Origin: Singulisphaera sp. GP187
GTDB taxonomy: Bacteria > Pseudomonadota > Gammaproteobacteria > Burkholderiales > Burkholderiaceae_C
Assembly (NCBI GenBank): GCA_943327965.2
Contig: CALPYQ020000071.1
Location: forward strand, 1-7,547
Length of the DNA stretch: 7,547 nucleotides
Direction: 5' to 3'
How positions within the stretch are numbered: position 1 is the stretch's first letter; the number at the start of each line of letters is the position of its first letter. Made by a program: the position numbers and the translations under genes. This document shows positions 7,207 through 7,547 of this stretch, piece by piece. The notes beneath the pieces are model-generated. The model searched no databases and was not told where the DNA came from. It saw nothing but the letters and a program-made list of their open reading frames with translations.

Positions 7207-7547
7207 ATGCTGCTTGAAGTTGAATCGTCACAACTGGTTTTGGTGGATTACCAATTGAAGTTATTGCCTGCCATGAAAGATGGCGCTTCAGTTTGGAAGC
7301 GTGCTGAAGTCTTGGCAAGAACAGCTCAATTGTTGAGGGTGCCTGTTTGGGCAACCGAACAAAATCCACCAGGTTTGGGTGAAACATCCCCTGAAATTCG
7401 TCAGCATTGCCAAAAAGTCTTGGCCAAAATGGCTTTCAGTGCGGTTGAAGAAGGTTTGGGTGAGTGGTTAAGCCCCCCATCACCTGCCGTTCCAAAAGGC
7501 AATGCCCGAAGCTTGCCTCGACATTTGCAAAAGCCCCCCGAGCCTGA
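7207..7547 (+). CDS. isochorismatase-family cysteine hydrolase, 5' part only
   Basis: The frame from ATG 7207 stays open for 113 codons to the window edge, so the gene is cut. The product starts MLLEVESSQLVLVDYQ, a typical first strand of the isochorismatase-like fold with the catalytic aspartate at D14. WATEQNPPGLGE follows, resembling the usual TEQ-P-GLG block, and K74 in AKMAFSA fits the catalytic lysine. The nucleophilic cysteine would lie beyond the end and cannot be checked. Residues 89-113 are rich in Pro, Lys and Arg (containing GNARSLPRHLQK) and look like an insertion relative to short YcaC-type members. Members hydrolyse isochorismate, nicotinamide or related amides, and many are of unknown substrate. 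The gene is divergent from the NlpC/P60 gene and downstream of the pyruvate dehydrogenase terminator, so it is a separate unit. Confidence 0.85.
   Translation, partial: MLLEVESSQLVLVDYQLKLLPAMKDGASVWKRAEVLARTAQLLRVPVWATEQNPPGLGETSPEIRQHCQKVLAKMAFSAVEEGLGEWLSPPSPAVPKGNARSLPRHLQKPPEP

Noticed and set aside
1..7547. CRISPR array, insertion sequence, tRNA/rRNA gene, or defence-type gene cluster
   Set aside because: No regularly spaced repeats, transposase motifs, terminal inverted repeats or RNA gene signatures were seen. The window is almost fully explained by ordinary metabolic and cell-wall genes.

Overview
The window holds a complete pyruvate dehydrogenase complex operon on the + strand: aceE (E1), aceF (E2) and lpdA (E3). 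Downstream is a convergent gene for a secreted NlpC/P60 cell-wall peptidase, and the right edge carries the 5' part of an isochorismatase-family hydrolase gene. The left edge may hold the first codons of a divergent gene. The organism is most likely a betaproteobacterium of the Burkholderiales, perhaps Comamonadaceae. The reasons are the homodimeric-type E1, an E2 with two lipoyl domains, an E3 carrying its own N-terminal lipoyl domain, and the tight aceE-aceF-lpdA order with no pdhR in view. GC content looks moderate, roughly half by eye. The family assignment is from memory; no search was run.

Layout. Positions 1-199 are an AT-rich upstream region with a candidate sigma70-type promoter and a strong ribosome binding site for aceE; a possible divergent ORF reads off the left edge. 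aceE (200-2896), aceF (2918-4579) and lpdA (4591-6450) follow with gaps of only 21 and 11 bases, so they are almost certainly cotranscribed. A hairpin at 6467-6496 ends the operon and probably also serves the convergent nlpC/P60 gene (6517-7110, - strand). The 96-base spacer 7111-7206 separates that gene from the divergent isochorismatase-like gene, which runs off the right end. This spacer holds an imperfect inverted repeat, a strong Shine-Dalgarno sequence and a four-codon mini-ORF.

Function. E1 decarboxylates pyruvate with thiamine diphosphate and reductively acetylates lipoyl groups. E2 passes the acetyl group to CoA. E3 reoxidises dihydrolipoamide with FAD and NAD+. Three closely similar lipoyl domains are encoded, two in E2 and one on E3. 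All key catalytic residues checked are present in the three enzymes.

I see no evidence of a new biological system, mobile element, CRISPR array or RNA gene. The window is core metabolism, and the points worth a second look are modest.
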